Shown one piece after another: positions 56,703-64,000 of a stretch of DNA of 64,000 nt. This DNA is from Serratia marcescens (GTDB taxonomy: Bacteria; Pseudomonadota; Gammaproteobacteria; Enterobacterales; Enterobacteriaceae), in the NCBI RefSeq assembly GCF_006715005.1, contig NZ_VFMJ01000001.1:4712001-4776000 (forward strand), read 5' to 3'. Below the pieces are notes generated by a model. It was not told the DNA's origin and made no database searches. It saw nothing but the letters and a program-made list of their open reading frames with translations. Numbering within the stretch: position 1 is the first letter of the stretch; each line of letters begins with the position of its first letter. The position numbers were made by a program, and so were the translations under genes.

Positions 56703-57402
56703 ATGTTTCCGGCGGCGCGAGCAGCTGCCGTTCAAGGCAGTGCCGGATCGCGTGTTTGGCGTTGGCGACCCCCAGCTTACGCACCGCATTGCCGATGTGA
56801 AACTTCACCGTACCGGTTTTGATCCCCAGGATCAGCGCGATCTCATGGTAGGTTTTGCCCTGGCTGGCCCAGTAGAGGATCTCCCCTTCGCGCGGCGAGA
56901 GCCGGTCTGTCCGGCTCGCCTCGGCGCTGGCCAAGGCCAGGGCGTGCTGGTGGGTATCGACCAATACCATCTGCAGGCTGGCCCTCTCGTCTTCCATCAG
57001 CTGCCGCAGATCGGCGTCATCGGCCGCCGTGGCGCTGATCGACAGGATCGCCAGGTTGTTGTCGTGATCGTGCAAAACAAAGCTGCAGCCGTGCACGATG
57101 TCGTATTCCCGCGCCTGGCTGAAGATCTTCCGGTAATGCCGATCCTCGGTGGTGACGGGGGTGTCGTGCCACATGAAGGGCGCGCAGCGGCTATGGGCGG
57201 CGCGCACGACGGGATCGATGCGCTGATAACGATTGGCGCTGTAGATGTCCAGCCATTCTTGCGGGTAGCTTGAGACCAGCAGATGGCGATCGGGGCGGTG
57301 TTTATTGAAGGTCAAATAAGCGTATTTGAATTGGCTGAAGGCGTGCAGTCGGCCGTCAAGATGCAGTCTTGCGGCGACGGCGTTGGCGAATGCGACGGCC
57401 AT
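56701..57402 (-). CDS. Orphan LuxR-family quorum-sensing regulator
   Basis: The protein has 233 residues, the usual LuxR length, with an N-terminal autoinducer domain and a C-terminal LuxR helix-turn-helix (LSPREGEILYWASQGKTYHE and GTVKFHIGNAVRKL). All six ligand-pocket positions invariant in TraR/LuxR can be matched: Trp and Tyr in EWLDIY, Asp-Pro in RIDPVV, Trp in FMWHDT, and Gly in IVHGCSF. Acyl-homoserine lactone binding is therefore plausible. I used ATG at 57402, which has a strong GGGAGG site. No luxI-type synthase is in the window. A lux-box-like dyad lies just upstream. I cannot assign a named orthologue. Confidence 0.88.
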   Translation of the reverse strand: MAVAFANAVAARLHLDGRLHAFSQFKYAYLTFNKHRPDRHLLVSSYPQEWLDIYSANRYQRIDPVVRAAHSRCAPFMWHDTPVTTEDRHYRKIFSQAREYDIVHGCSFVLHDHDNNLAILSISATAADDADLRQLMEDERASLQMVLVDTHQHALALASAEASRTDRLSPREGEILYWASQGKTYHEIALILGIKTGTVKFHIGNAVRKLGVANAKHAIRHCLERQLLAPPET

Positions 57403-57436
57403 CGGTAACCTCCCTGTCGTTCGGCGGCTCAGCCCG

Positions 57437-57456
57437 ACCTGCACCAAAGTCCAGCT
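57437..57456. promoter_or_regulatory. Lux-box-like dyad upstream of the orphan luxR gene
   Basis: The 20-mer ACCTGCACCAAAGTCCAGCT has the CTG-N10-CAG core of the V. fischeri lux box and agrees with the degenerate lux-box consensus at about 16 of 20 positions. Its near edge is 34 bases upstream of the start codon, so it could overlap the promoter and serve autoregulation. Confidence 0.5.
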
Positions 57457-57645
57457 AGTCAGTGCGGCGGATTGAAATTTATACTCGGCTAATAAATTCA
57501 AAAAGGCGGCAATGCCAAGAGCCGAGCTTAGCAGCTCTGGGCGGAAATAAGCCAACGCCAGGGAAATTCTTTCAAACATCCTCTCATCAATATGTCTGGG
57601 ATCCATTGCGCCGGCGGCGAGGCCACCTCGCCGCCGCCTTATTGG

Positions 57646-58578
57646 CTATGCGGGCATTGCCGTTGCGGGAATGATGGCGCCGCGATGTTGGATCACCGTC
57701 GCGGCAAGCCGGTGGCCGCGCTGTGCCGCCTGCTGGGCGCTGCCGCCGTTCAGGCGTTCCGCCAGATAACCGGCGCTGAAAGCGTCGCCCGCGGCGGTGG
57801 TATCCACTACGCGCTCCGGCGGCAGCGCGATCGCCGGTACCTCAAGTCGCTCTTCCTCCACGCTGAACACCAGACAGGCATCCGCGCCGCGTTTGATAAC
57901 GATCTCGCCGACGCCGAGCGCCTGTGTGCGTGCCACCACCTGTTCAACCGGCTGTGCTCCCCACAGCAACGCTTCGTCATCCAGCGTCAGGAAGGCGATG
58001 TCGGTGCAGGCCAGCACCTCGCGGTAGGCCAGCTGCGTTTCCTCACGGCTTTGCCACAGGCGCGGACGGTAGTTGTTGTCGAAGATAACCTGGCCGCCGT
58101 TGGCGCGGCAGCGGCGCAACAGCGCCAGCAGCTTCGTGCGGTCGGCAGGCGCGAGGATCGCCAGGCTAATGCCGCTGAGATACAGGTAATCGAACTGCGC
58201 CAGCCGGGCACACAGTGCGTCGGCCTGCGGTCCCGCAAGCCAATACCGGGCGGCGGCGTCGTTGCGCCAGTAGTAGAAGGTGCGTTCGCCGGCGGCGTCG
58301 GTTTCGATGACGTACAGGCCCGGCAATTTGTTTTCCAACTGCTGAATCAGCCCGGTCTCGATCTTTTCCTGCCGCCAGGCCTGCAGCATCTCGCCGCTGA
58401 AGCTGTCGGTGCCGAGTGCGGTGACGTAATGCACCTGCGGCGTCTGTTCCGGCATTTGGCGGGCGAGGTAGACGGCGGTGTTGAGGGTATCGCCGCCAAA
58501 GCCGCGCGTCAGCTGCGCGCCCTGCTGCGACAGCTCGATCATGCATTCGCCGATCACGGCGAGATTTCGGATAGTCAT
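57646..58578 (-). CDS. kdgK: 2-dehydro-3-deoxygluconokinase
   Basis: The 310-residue PfkB-family sugar kinase has the N-terminal block AVIGECMIELSQQG and GFGGDTLNTAVYLAR. The C-terminal signature DTTAAGDAFSAGYL includes the catalytic Asp. It phosphorylates KDG to KDPG in the Entner-Doudoroff/pectin-hexuronate route. I used ATG at 58578, giving MTIRNLAVIGECMIE. It is divergent from pdeH as in E. coli, with a KdgR-type palindrome between them. Confidence 0.96.
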   Translation of the reverse strand: MTIRNLAVIGECMIELSQQGAQLTRGFGGDTLNTAVYLARQMPEQTPQVHYVTALGTDSFSGEMLQAWRQEKIETGLIQQLENKLPGLYVIETDAAGERTFYYWRNDAAARYWLAGPQADALCARLAQFDYLYLSGISLAILAPADRTKLLALLRRCRANGGQVIFDNNYRPRLWQSREETQLAYREVLACTDIAFLTLDDEALLWGAQPVEQVVARTQALGVGEIVIKRGADACLVFSVEEERLEVPAIALPPERVVDTTAAGDAFSAGYLAERLNGGSAQQAAQRGHRLAATVIQHRGAIIPATAMPA

Positions 58579-58649
58579 CGTCAATAAGCCCTGGCTAAAG
58601 AAGAAGCAACAGCCGTCAGTCTCCCTGCAAGGCGGTGAGAGAGTCAATA

Positions 58650-58670
58650 AATTAAAACAGTGTTTTAATT
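58650..58670. promoter_or_regulatory. KdgR-type operator palindrome
   Basis: Ten-base arms AATTAAAACA and TGTTTTAATT are exact complements around a central G. The AAAACA-G-TGTTTT core fits the KdgR box. It lies 72 bases upstream of kdgK, whose E. coli homologue is a KdgR target, and 147 bases upstream of the pdeH start. Confidence 0.78.
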
Positions 58671-58816
58671 TTTTATGATCGCGATCGACCCATGCCAACA
58701 GGGTGAAGAGAAAAGCCTGCGGCAATTCGTGCTTAAAGTTTTACGCGGCGCTGCCGATAAGCTGGGTAAAGAAACAGCGGCAGCGCTCTCACTTCCCCGC
58801 CACGGCGATAGTACCG

Positions 58817-59608
58817 ATGATAACCAACCTGATCTCGGGTCTGCTGGCGCCCTGTTTTGCCCTCTATGCCTGCGCCAAATCGCGGCGCTACTGGCGGCAA
58901 TGCCGGCGCTTGTATACCTTCCAGCCGATTTATCGCACCAGCGGCGCGCTGCTGGCGGTGGAACTGTTGACGGCGGTGTATCACCCGAATGAGCCGAACA
59001 AACGGCAATCCCCGGAACAGTATTTTGCCTCGATCGGCGTCGCCCAGCGTTTGCGGGTGATCCAGGAGCAGTTGGCACTGTTGCAGCGCTGGCAGGCGTT
59101 GTTCATTCGCCACGCGGTGATGGTGTCGGTCAATATCGACGGTATGGCGCTGCAAGCGTTGCAGCGTCATGACGCGTTGCAACGGCAGATCGCCGAGATG
59201 CCCTATCTGCGCTTCGAGCTGGTGGAGCAAGCCGCAACGGCGTCAAACCGCCCGTTGCAGCAGATCGTCGGCGGCGAACGGCTGTGGCTGGACGATTTCG
59301 GCAGCGGGCTGGCCAACTTCTCCGCCGTCGGCGCCTGGCGCTATCAATACATCAAGGTGGCGCGCGAATTGTTCACCTTGCTCAAACAGTCGGAAGAGGG
59401 CGTACAGCTGCTCGGCACCCTGATCAAGATGATGAACCAGCACAGCGACGGGGTGATCGTCGAAGGCGTGGAAACCGAGCAGGAATGGCGGCTGGTGCAG
59501 CGTTCCGGCGCGTTGGCCGCGCAGGGCTACTATCTTTCCCGCCCGGCGTGCTTTGAAACTTTACACAGCGTACCGACGCTGTTCGCCGCGCCCGGCGCGC
59601 CGGCGTGA
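58817..59608 (+). CDS. pdeH: Cyclic-di-GMP phosphodiesterase (EAL domain only)
   Basis: The 263-residue stand-alone EAL protein matches E. coli PdeH (YhjH) in context, next to kdgK, and in sequence. Catalytic positions are kept: the ELL form of the EAL motif in LLAVELLTAVYHP, Asn in SVNIDG, Glu in RFELVEQ, Asp-Asp in WLDDFGSGLANFSA, Lys in YIKVARELF and Glu in VEGVETEQEW. It should hydrolyse c-di-GMP and favour motility over biofilm. I chose ATG at 58817 by comparison; the frame is open back to 58703, so a longer N-terminus is possible. Confidence 0.92.
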   Translation: MITNLISGLLAPCFALYACAKSRRYWRQCRRLYTFQPIYRTSGALLAVELLTAVYHPNEPNKRQSPEQYFASIGVAQRLRVIQEQLALLQRWQALFIRHAVMVSVNIDGMALQALQRHDALQRQIAEMPYLRFELVEQAATASNRPLQQIVGGERLWLDDFGSGLANFSAVGAWRYQYIKVARELFTLLKQSEEGVQLLGTLIKMMNQHSDGVIVEGVETEQEWRLVQRSGALAAQGYYLSRPACFETLHSVPTLFAAPGAPA

Positions 59609-59698
59609 ACTCCGGGCTATCCTCAGCTAGGCTTAAACGGGGCTGCTCATTCCTTTTCCTTTCATTCGGCAGCCCGGTTTATGTGCTGAGGGAGCCCT

Positions 59699-61738
59699 AT
59701 GACAAGAACAGGAAAGGTTTTCAGCTGGCTGGGCGGCATTGTGCTGCTGGCGATCGTCGCGCTGGCGATCTTTATCGCCACCTTCGACTGGAATCGACTC
59801 AAGCCCACCATCAACGACAAAGTGTCGGCCGAACTGCGGCGGCCCTTCGCCATCCGCGGCGATCTGGGCGTCGATTGGTCGCGTAACCGGGATGAGGGCG
59901 GCTGGCGCGCCTGGGTGCCCTGGCCGCATATTCACGCCGAAGACGTGTGGTTGGGTAATCCGAAAAACATCCCCGGCGACAGCATGGTGACGCTGCAGCG
60001 CGTCGACGCCAGCATCGCACCGCTGGCGCTGCTGAGGAAAGAACTGCTGATCCCGCGCATCTGGCTCAAGCAGCCGAATGCGTCGTTGCAACGCCTGGCC
60101 AACGGCGACAACAACTGGACGTTTGACCTGGCTGCCGGCCAGGATCCCAAGCAGCCGCCTTCCGCCTGGTCGTTCACTGTGCACGACATCGTGTTCGACA
60201 AGGGACAGATCGCCTTTAAAGATGCCACGCTGAAGGCGGATTTCCGCGCCGTTATCGATCCGCTCGGCAAACCGCTGCCGTTCAGTGAAGTGACCGGCAA
60301 ACAGAGCGGCGGCAAGGTTGCTACACCCGATTATGTTTTCGGCTGGCAGGTGAAAGGCAAATATAACGGCGAACCGCTGAGCGGCAGCGGCAAGATCGGC
60401 GGCATGCTGTCACTGCAGAGCGCCGATCTGCCGTTCCCGCTGCAGGCCGACGTGCGCTCCGGCAGCACCCGGGTTGCGGTGGCGGGCACCTTGTCCGATC
60501 CGCTGAACCTCGGCGGCCTGGACGTGCAGCTGAAATTTTCCGGCGAAAGCCTGGGCAATCTCTATGGCCTGACCGGCGTGCTGCTGCCGAACACGCCGCC
60601 GTATGCGACTGATGGCCATCTGATAGCCCGCCTGCATCAGCCGGGCGGCGCCGTGTTCGAATATCAGAAGTTCGACGGCAAAATCGGCGACAGCGACATT
60701 CATGGCGACTTGAAATACGTTGCCGCTAAACCGCGGCCGGCGCTGAGCGGGGCGGTGAACTCCCGGCAGCTGAGGTTGGCGGATCTGGCGCCGCTGATCG
60801 GCGCGGACTCCAACGCCGCCAAAGCCGGCCGCGGCGAGAAGAGCCGCCAGCCGGCGGATAAGGTGCTGCCGGTTGAACAGTTCGATACGCAAAGCTGGAG
60901 CAAGATGGATGCGGACGTGAAGTTTGCCGCCGCGCGCATCGAGCGCGGCAGCGATTTACCGCTGAGCGATCTGGCCACGCACCTGAAGCTGAACAATGGC
61001 GAGTTGCGTCTGGATCCGCTGCGCTTTGGCATGGCGGGCGGCAGCCTGAACGCCGTGGTGCGCCTCGACGGCGGCAAAAAGCCGATGCGCGGCCAGGTGG
61101 ATATGCATGCGCGCAAACTCCAGCTCAAACAGCTGTTGCCGAACGTGGCGGCGATGAAGCGCAGCCTTGGGCAGATGAACGGCGACGCCAGGCTGACGGG
61201 CAGCGGTAATTCGGTGGCCGAGCTGCTGGCGACCAGCAATGGCGACCTGCGCCTGTTGATCAATAACGGGGTGATCAGCCGTAGCCTGATGGAGATCCTC
61301 GGCCTGAACGTCGGTAACTATCTGGTGGCGCAGCTGTTCGGCGACGACGTGGTGGGCATCAACTGCGCGGCGGCGGACGTCGGCATCCGCAGCGGCGTCG
61401 CCGCGCCGCGGCTGTTTGTGTTCGACACCGAGAACGCGGTGATCAACATCACCGGCAACACCAACCTCGCCACCGAACGGCTGGATTTGTCCATCGATCC
61501 GGAAAGCAAGGGGATGCGCGTGCTGACCCTGCGCTCGCCGCTGTACGTGAAAGGCACCTTCAAGCACCCCGACGCCGGGGTGAAAGCCGGGCCGCTGATC
61601 GCGCGCGGCGCGGCGGCGGTGGCGTTGGGGGCGGTGCTGACGCCGGCGGCGGCGCTGCTGGCGCTGGTCTCGCCCAGTGAAGGCGGCGAGGAGAACCAGT
61701 GCGGGCAGATCCTGCGGGAGATGAAAGGCAAAAAATAA
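59699..61738 (+). CDS. yhjG: AsmA-family protein YhjG
   Basis: The 679-residue protein has an N-terminal membrane helix at about residues 8-28 and a long periplasmic beta-rich region with AsmA-type repeats (WVPWPHIHAEDVWLGNPKNI, RIWLKQPNASLQRLANGDNN). A C-terminal AsmA domain includes NGDLRLLINNGVISRSLMEI. AsmA-like proteins are thought to bridge the periplasm and move phospholipid to the outer membrane; YhjG is among the less studied members. It follows pdeH as in E. coli, 90 bases apart, and ends directly against the convergent cdh stop. Confidence 0.93.
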   Translation: MTRTGKVFSWLGGIVLLAIVALAIFIATFDWNRLKPTINDKVSAELRRPFAIRGDLGVDWSRNRDEGGWRAWVPWPHIHAEDVWLGNPKNIPGDSMVTLQRVDASIAPLALLRKELLIPRIWLKQPNASLQRLANGDNNWTFDLAAGQDPKQPPSAWSFTVHDIVFDKGQIAFKDATLKADFRAVIDPLGKPLPFSEVTGKQSGGKVATPDYVFGWQVKGKYNGEPLSGSGKIGGMLSLQSADLPFPLQADVRSGSTRVAVAGTLSDPLNLGGLDVQLKFSGESLGNLYGLTGVLLPNTPPYATDGHLIARLHQPGGAVFEYQKFDGKIGDSDIHGDLKYVAAKPRPALSGAVNSRQLRLADLAPLIGADSNAAKAGRGEKSRQPADKVLPVEQFDTQSWSKMDADVKFAAARIERGSDLPLSDLATHLKLNNGELRLDPLRFGMAGGSLNAVVRLDGGKKPMRGQVDMHARKLQLKQLLPNVAAMKRSLGQMNGDARLTGSGNSVAELLATSNGDLRLLINNGVISRSLMEILGLNVGNYLVAQLFGDDVVGINCAAADVGIRSGVAAPRLFVFDTENAVINITGNTNLATERLDLSIDPESKGMRVLTLRSPLYVKGTFKHPDAGVKAGPLIARGAAAVALGAVLTPAAALLALVSPSEGGEENQCGQILREMKGKK

Positions 61739-62506
61739 TCAGGCGCGCGGCGGTGGCGTAAGCAGCCGGCAGTCGTGATCCTGGATCTCTTCCGCCGAGG
61801 CCAGGGTGAACGGCAGCAGGCTGCGCTCGGTCGCCAGCAGCAGGAAATCGCCGTCCGGCAGCGCGGTCATCGCCAGGCCGAAGCTGCCCATGCGCCCGTC
61901 GGCGCGCGGCAGGCCGGCAGCCAACAGACGGAAGGCGCCCTGTTGCTCCAGCTCGGCAGGGGTCACCCGCCGCCCCAGATAGTCATGTCCCAACAGCCCG
62001 CCGGGCAGCGGTTGCCATTGCCCGATAAAATCGGGGCCGATCTGCGCCAGCCGCTGTTTAACCGCCGGCAACAGGCAGGAGATATGAATATGCAGCTGGT
62101 TTTGCGTACGACCATATTCCGAGTTGATCGCCAGTGAAATATCGCCGTCGTCGATCGGTTTGCCATAACGTTCCGCCATCACGTGGCGCGCGCCCCAGGC
62201 CTGCGCGAAGAAATTCGGCGTGGCGGCGTCCAGCACCGCCGGGCTTTCGATACCGGTGATTTTGGCGCTGGGCATCAGCAGATATTGCAGTGGTCCGTTG
62301 CGATCTTTAAACACCACGAAACCGGCCTGCACATCCACCTGCGCGCAGGGCGCCGGGTTGTCATGCGCCTGCTGATTGGGCAGGCATTGCTGGCTGACGA
62401 TGCGCCACAGCGCATCGGGATGGTCGGGCTTCAACCCGTAATAGAGCGCGATGGCGAGAGCCGCCAGCAGCGCAACGCAGACAAATACCCCACGACGCAG
62501 AGACAT
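61739..62506 (-). CDS. cdh: CDP-diacylglycerol pyrophosphatase
   Basis: The 255-residue protein has one N-terminal membrane anchor (VFVCVALLAALAIALYYGL). A HIT-like domain carries the catalytic His motif in NQLHIHISCLLPAVK near residue 145, with the WRIVSQQCLP and FVVFKDRNGPLQYLLMP blocks of Cdh. It hydrolyses CDP-diacylglycerol to CMP and phosphatidate in the membrane. In E. coli cdh is near pfkA, not here. It is convergent with yhjG with no gap between stop codons. Confidence 0.93.
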   Translation of the reverse strand: MSLRRGVFVCVALLAALAIALYYGLKPDHPDALWRIVSQQCLPNQQAHDNPAPCAQVDVQAGFVVFKDRNGPLQYLLMPSAKITGIESPAVLDAATPNFFAQAWGARHVMAERYGKPIDDGDISLAINSEYGRTQNQLHIHISCLLPAVKQRLAQIGPDFIGQWQPLPGGLLGHDYLGRRVTPAELEQQGAFRLLAAGLPRADGRMGSFGLAMTALPDGDFLLLATERSLLPFTLASAEEIQDHDCRLLTPPPRA

Positions 62507-62608
62507 CGGCCGATCCTGTTACCGAGAGAAACGACCAGCATAGCCCGGTTTTATGACAGGAAACGAACAACGCGTGCGGCCCCCCACAGTGAGGGGGGCC
62601 GCAGGGGA

Positions 62609-63931
62609 TCACAGCGACTGGTGGCGGGTTTCTTTCATCAGCAGCAGGGCCAGCAGCGTCAGCCCGGCCATTGCGGCCAGGTACATGCCGACGTAGAACA
62701 GCCCGTAGTGGGCCGCTAGCCAGGTGGCGATATAAGGCGCCACGGACGCGCCGAGAATAGACGCGACGTTGTAGGAGAACGATGCGCCGGTATAGCGCAC
62801 TTCGGTCGGGAACAGCTCCGGCAGCAGCGCGCCCATCGGGCCAAAGGTCAGCCCCATGATGCTCAGGCCGCACAGCAGGAAGCCCATCACCAGCGCCTGG
62901 TTGCCGGAACCCAGCAGGGTCGGGAACAGGAACGCGAAGCCGATCATCAGCAGGGTAATGGCGATCATGGTCTTGCGGCGGCCGAACGCGTCCGCCAGCA
63001 GGCCGGCGATCGGCACCATCACGCCGAAACCGATCACCGCCACCATCAGCATCCACAGGAAGCTGTTGCGGGAGTAGCCGAGGCCCAGCGGCTGCGGCGC
63101 GGTGCCATAGGTCATCGAATACACCGTCATCAGATAAAACAGCGTGTAGGTCGCCAGCATGATGAAGGTGCCGAGGATGGTGGCTTTCAGATGCTTGCTC
63201 AGCAGCGTGCCGAGCGGCACTTTCACCTGTTTGCCGGCCTTGGCCACTTTGGCGAACACCGGCGTTTCATGCAGCGATACCCGAACGTACAGGCCAATCA
63301 GCACCAGCGCGGCGGAGAGGATGAACGGCACGCGCCAGCCCCATTCCATAAACTGCTGGTCGCTCAGCAGCCAGGAGAGCAGCAGGAAGGTGCCGTTAGC
63401 AAAGAAGAAGCCGATCGGCGCGCCCAACTGGGGGAAGGAGCCGTACAGCGCGCGCTTTTTGGCCGGTGCGTTCTCCGTCGCCAGCAGAGCGGCGCCGCCC
63501 CATTCGCCGCCAAGCCCCAGGCCCTGCCCGAAGCGCGCCAGCGCCAGCAGGATAGGGGCGAAGATGCCGATGGTTTCATAGCTCGGCAGCAGGCCGATCA
63601 GCACGGTGGAAATCCCCATGGTCAGCAGCGAGGCGACCAGCGTCACCTTGCGCCCCACGCGATCGCCGAAGTGCCCGAACAGCGCAGAGCCGATAGGGCG
63701 TGCGACAAAGGCGACGGCGAAGGTGGCCAGCGACTGCAGCGTCGCGGTGGTCGGGTCGCCCTGTGGGAAGAAAATATGCGGGAACACGATCACCGCGGCG
63801 GTGGCGTAGATGTAGAAGTCGAAGAACTCGATGGCGGTACCGACCAGCGAGGCGACGATGACCTTCCCGCGGGAGTTCACCGGTGTGGACGCGTCGTCGG
63901 CGTCGAGTGGGGGTGCGATGGTGGCTTGCAT
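62609..63931 (-). CDS. yhjE: MFS transporter YhjE, metabolite:H+ symporter family
   Basis: The 440-residue inner membrane protein has 12 helices and closely resembles E. coli YhjE. MFS motifs are GHFGDRVGRKVTLVASLL after helix 2 and GLLADAFGRRKTM after helix 8, with GLGLGGEWGGAALLATE typical of the MHS family (ProP, ShiA and KgtP relatives). Its substrate is unknown, likely an organic acid or zwitterion. It neighbours the yhjG-pdeH-kdgK block as in E. coli, with cdh inserted between. Confidence 0.92.
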   Translation of the reverse strand: MQATIAPPLDADDASTPVNSRGKVIVASLVGTAIEFFDFYIYATAAVIVFPHIFFPQGDPTTATLQSLATFAVAFVARPIGSALFGHFGDRVGRKVTLVASLLTMGISTVLIGLLPSYETIGIFAPILLALARFGQGLGLGGEWGGAALLATENAPAKKRALYGSFPQLGAPIGFFFANGTFLLLSWLLSDQQFMEWGWRVPFILSAALVLIGLYVRVSLHETPVFAKVAKAGKQVKVPLGTLLSKHLKATILGTFIMLATYTLFYLMTVYSMTYGTAPQPLGLGYSRNSFLWMLMVAVIGFGVMVPIAGLLADAFGRRKTMIAITLLMIGFAFLFPTLLGSGNQALVMGFLLCGLSIMGLTFGPMGALLPELFPTEVRYTGASFSYNVASILGASVAPYIATWLAAHYGLFYVGMYLAAMAGLTLLALLLMKETRHQSL

Positions 63932-64000
63932 AATATTTCTTATTGTTGGAAGGGGTAAAAATCCATCTTAGTGACAGCATTCGGCCTTTTCAACGCGGGA

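Noticed and set aside
55161-56789. 542-codon minus-strand frame opposite ilvC
   Set aside because: Antisense to ilvC and across its terminator.

Overview
The window is about 64 kb of chromosome from a GC-rich member of the Enterobacterales. It is best read as Serratia, most likely the S. marcescens group. The evidence is near-E. coli protein sequences with high-GC codon use, the 16S V3 sequence, an argCBGH cluster that includes argG, and local gene orders that are E. coli-like with Serratia-style insertions. No prophage, insertion sequence, CRISPR array or integrated island was seen. Nearly everything is core metabolism and cell biology, so the interesting material lies in small insertions, regulatory sites and synteny joints.

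Layout. 1-15.7 kb: the start of glpK with glpF, then zapB, rraA, menA, hslU-hslV, ftsN, cytR, priA, rpmE and the MetJ-controlled methionine genes metJ / metBL / metF. 15.8-24.6 kb: ppc, then argE divergent from argCBGH, with a tandem ArgR operator in the gap. 24.6-27.6 kb: a HicA/HicB-type toxin-antitoxin pair, a dihydrolipoyl-dehydrogenase-like flavoenzyme and a peroxiredoxin-glutaredoxin fusion. 27.7-35.5 kb: oxyR, sthA, fabR-yijD, trmA, a cobalamin riboswitch with btuB, and murI.

35.5-41.4 kb: a complete rRNA operon (P1/P2 promoters, 16S, tRNA-Ile, tRNA-Ala, 23S, 5S, then tRNA-Asp and tRNA-Trp). Its upstream neighbour is that of E. coli rrnB (murI), but its downstream neighbours are those of E. 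coli rrnC (aspT-trpT-hdfR-maoP-yifB-ilv). 41.6-56.7 kb: hdfR, maoP with a candidate maoS site, yifB, an inserted MFS transporter, and the attenuated ilvL-ilvX-ilvGMEDA operon. That operon appears to run on into an uncharacterised membrane protein and a DUF2461 protein. Then ilvY divergent from ilvC.

56.7-64 kb: an orphan LuxR-type regulator with a lux-box-like dyad at its own promoter, kdgK divergent from the c-di-GMP phosphodiesterase gene pdeH across a perfect KdgR-like palindrome, the AsmA-family gene yhjG, cdh, and the MFS gene yhjE.

Functionally the window joins amino-acid biosynthesis (Met, Arg, Ile/Val), peroxide defence, cell division, cobalamin uptake and translation. I found no clear unknown multi-gene system. 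The best leads are the LuxR solo with its lux-like box, the OxyR-linked peroxiredoxin-flavoenzyme unit that sits where E. coli carries oxyS, the ilv operon extension, and the mosaic rRNA locus.
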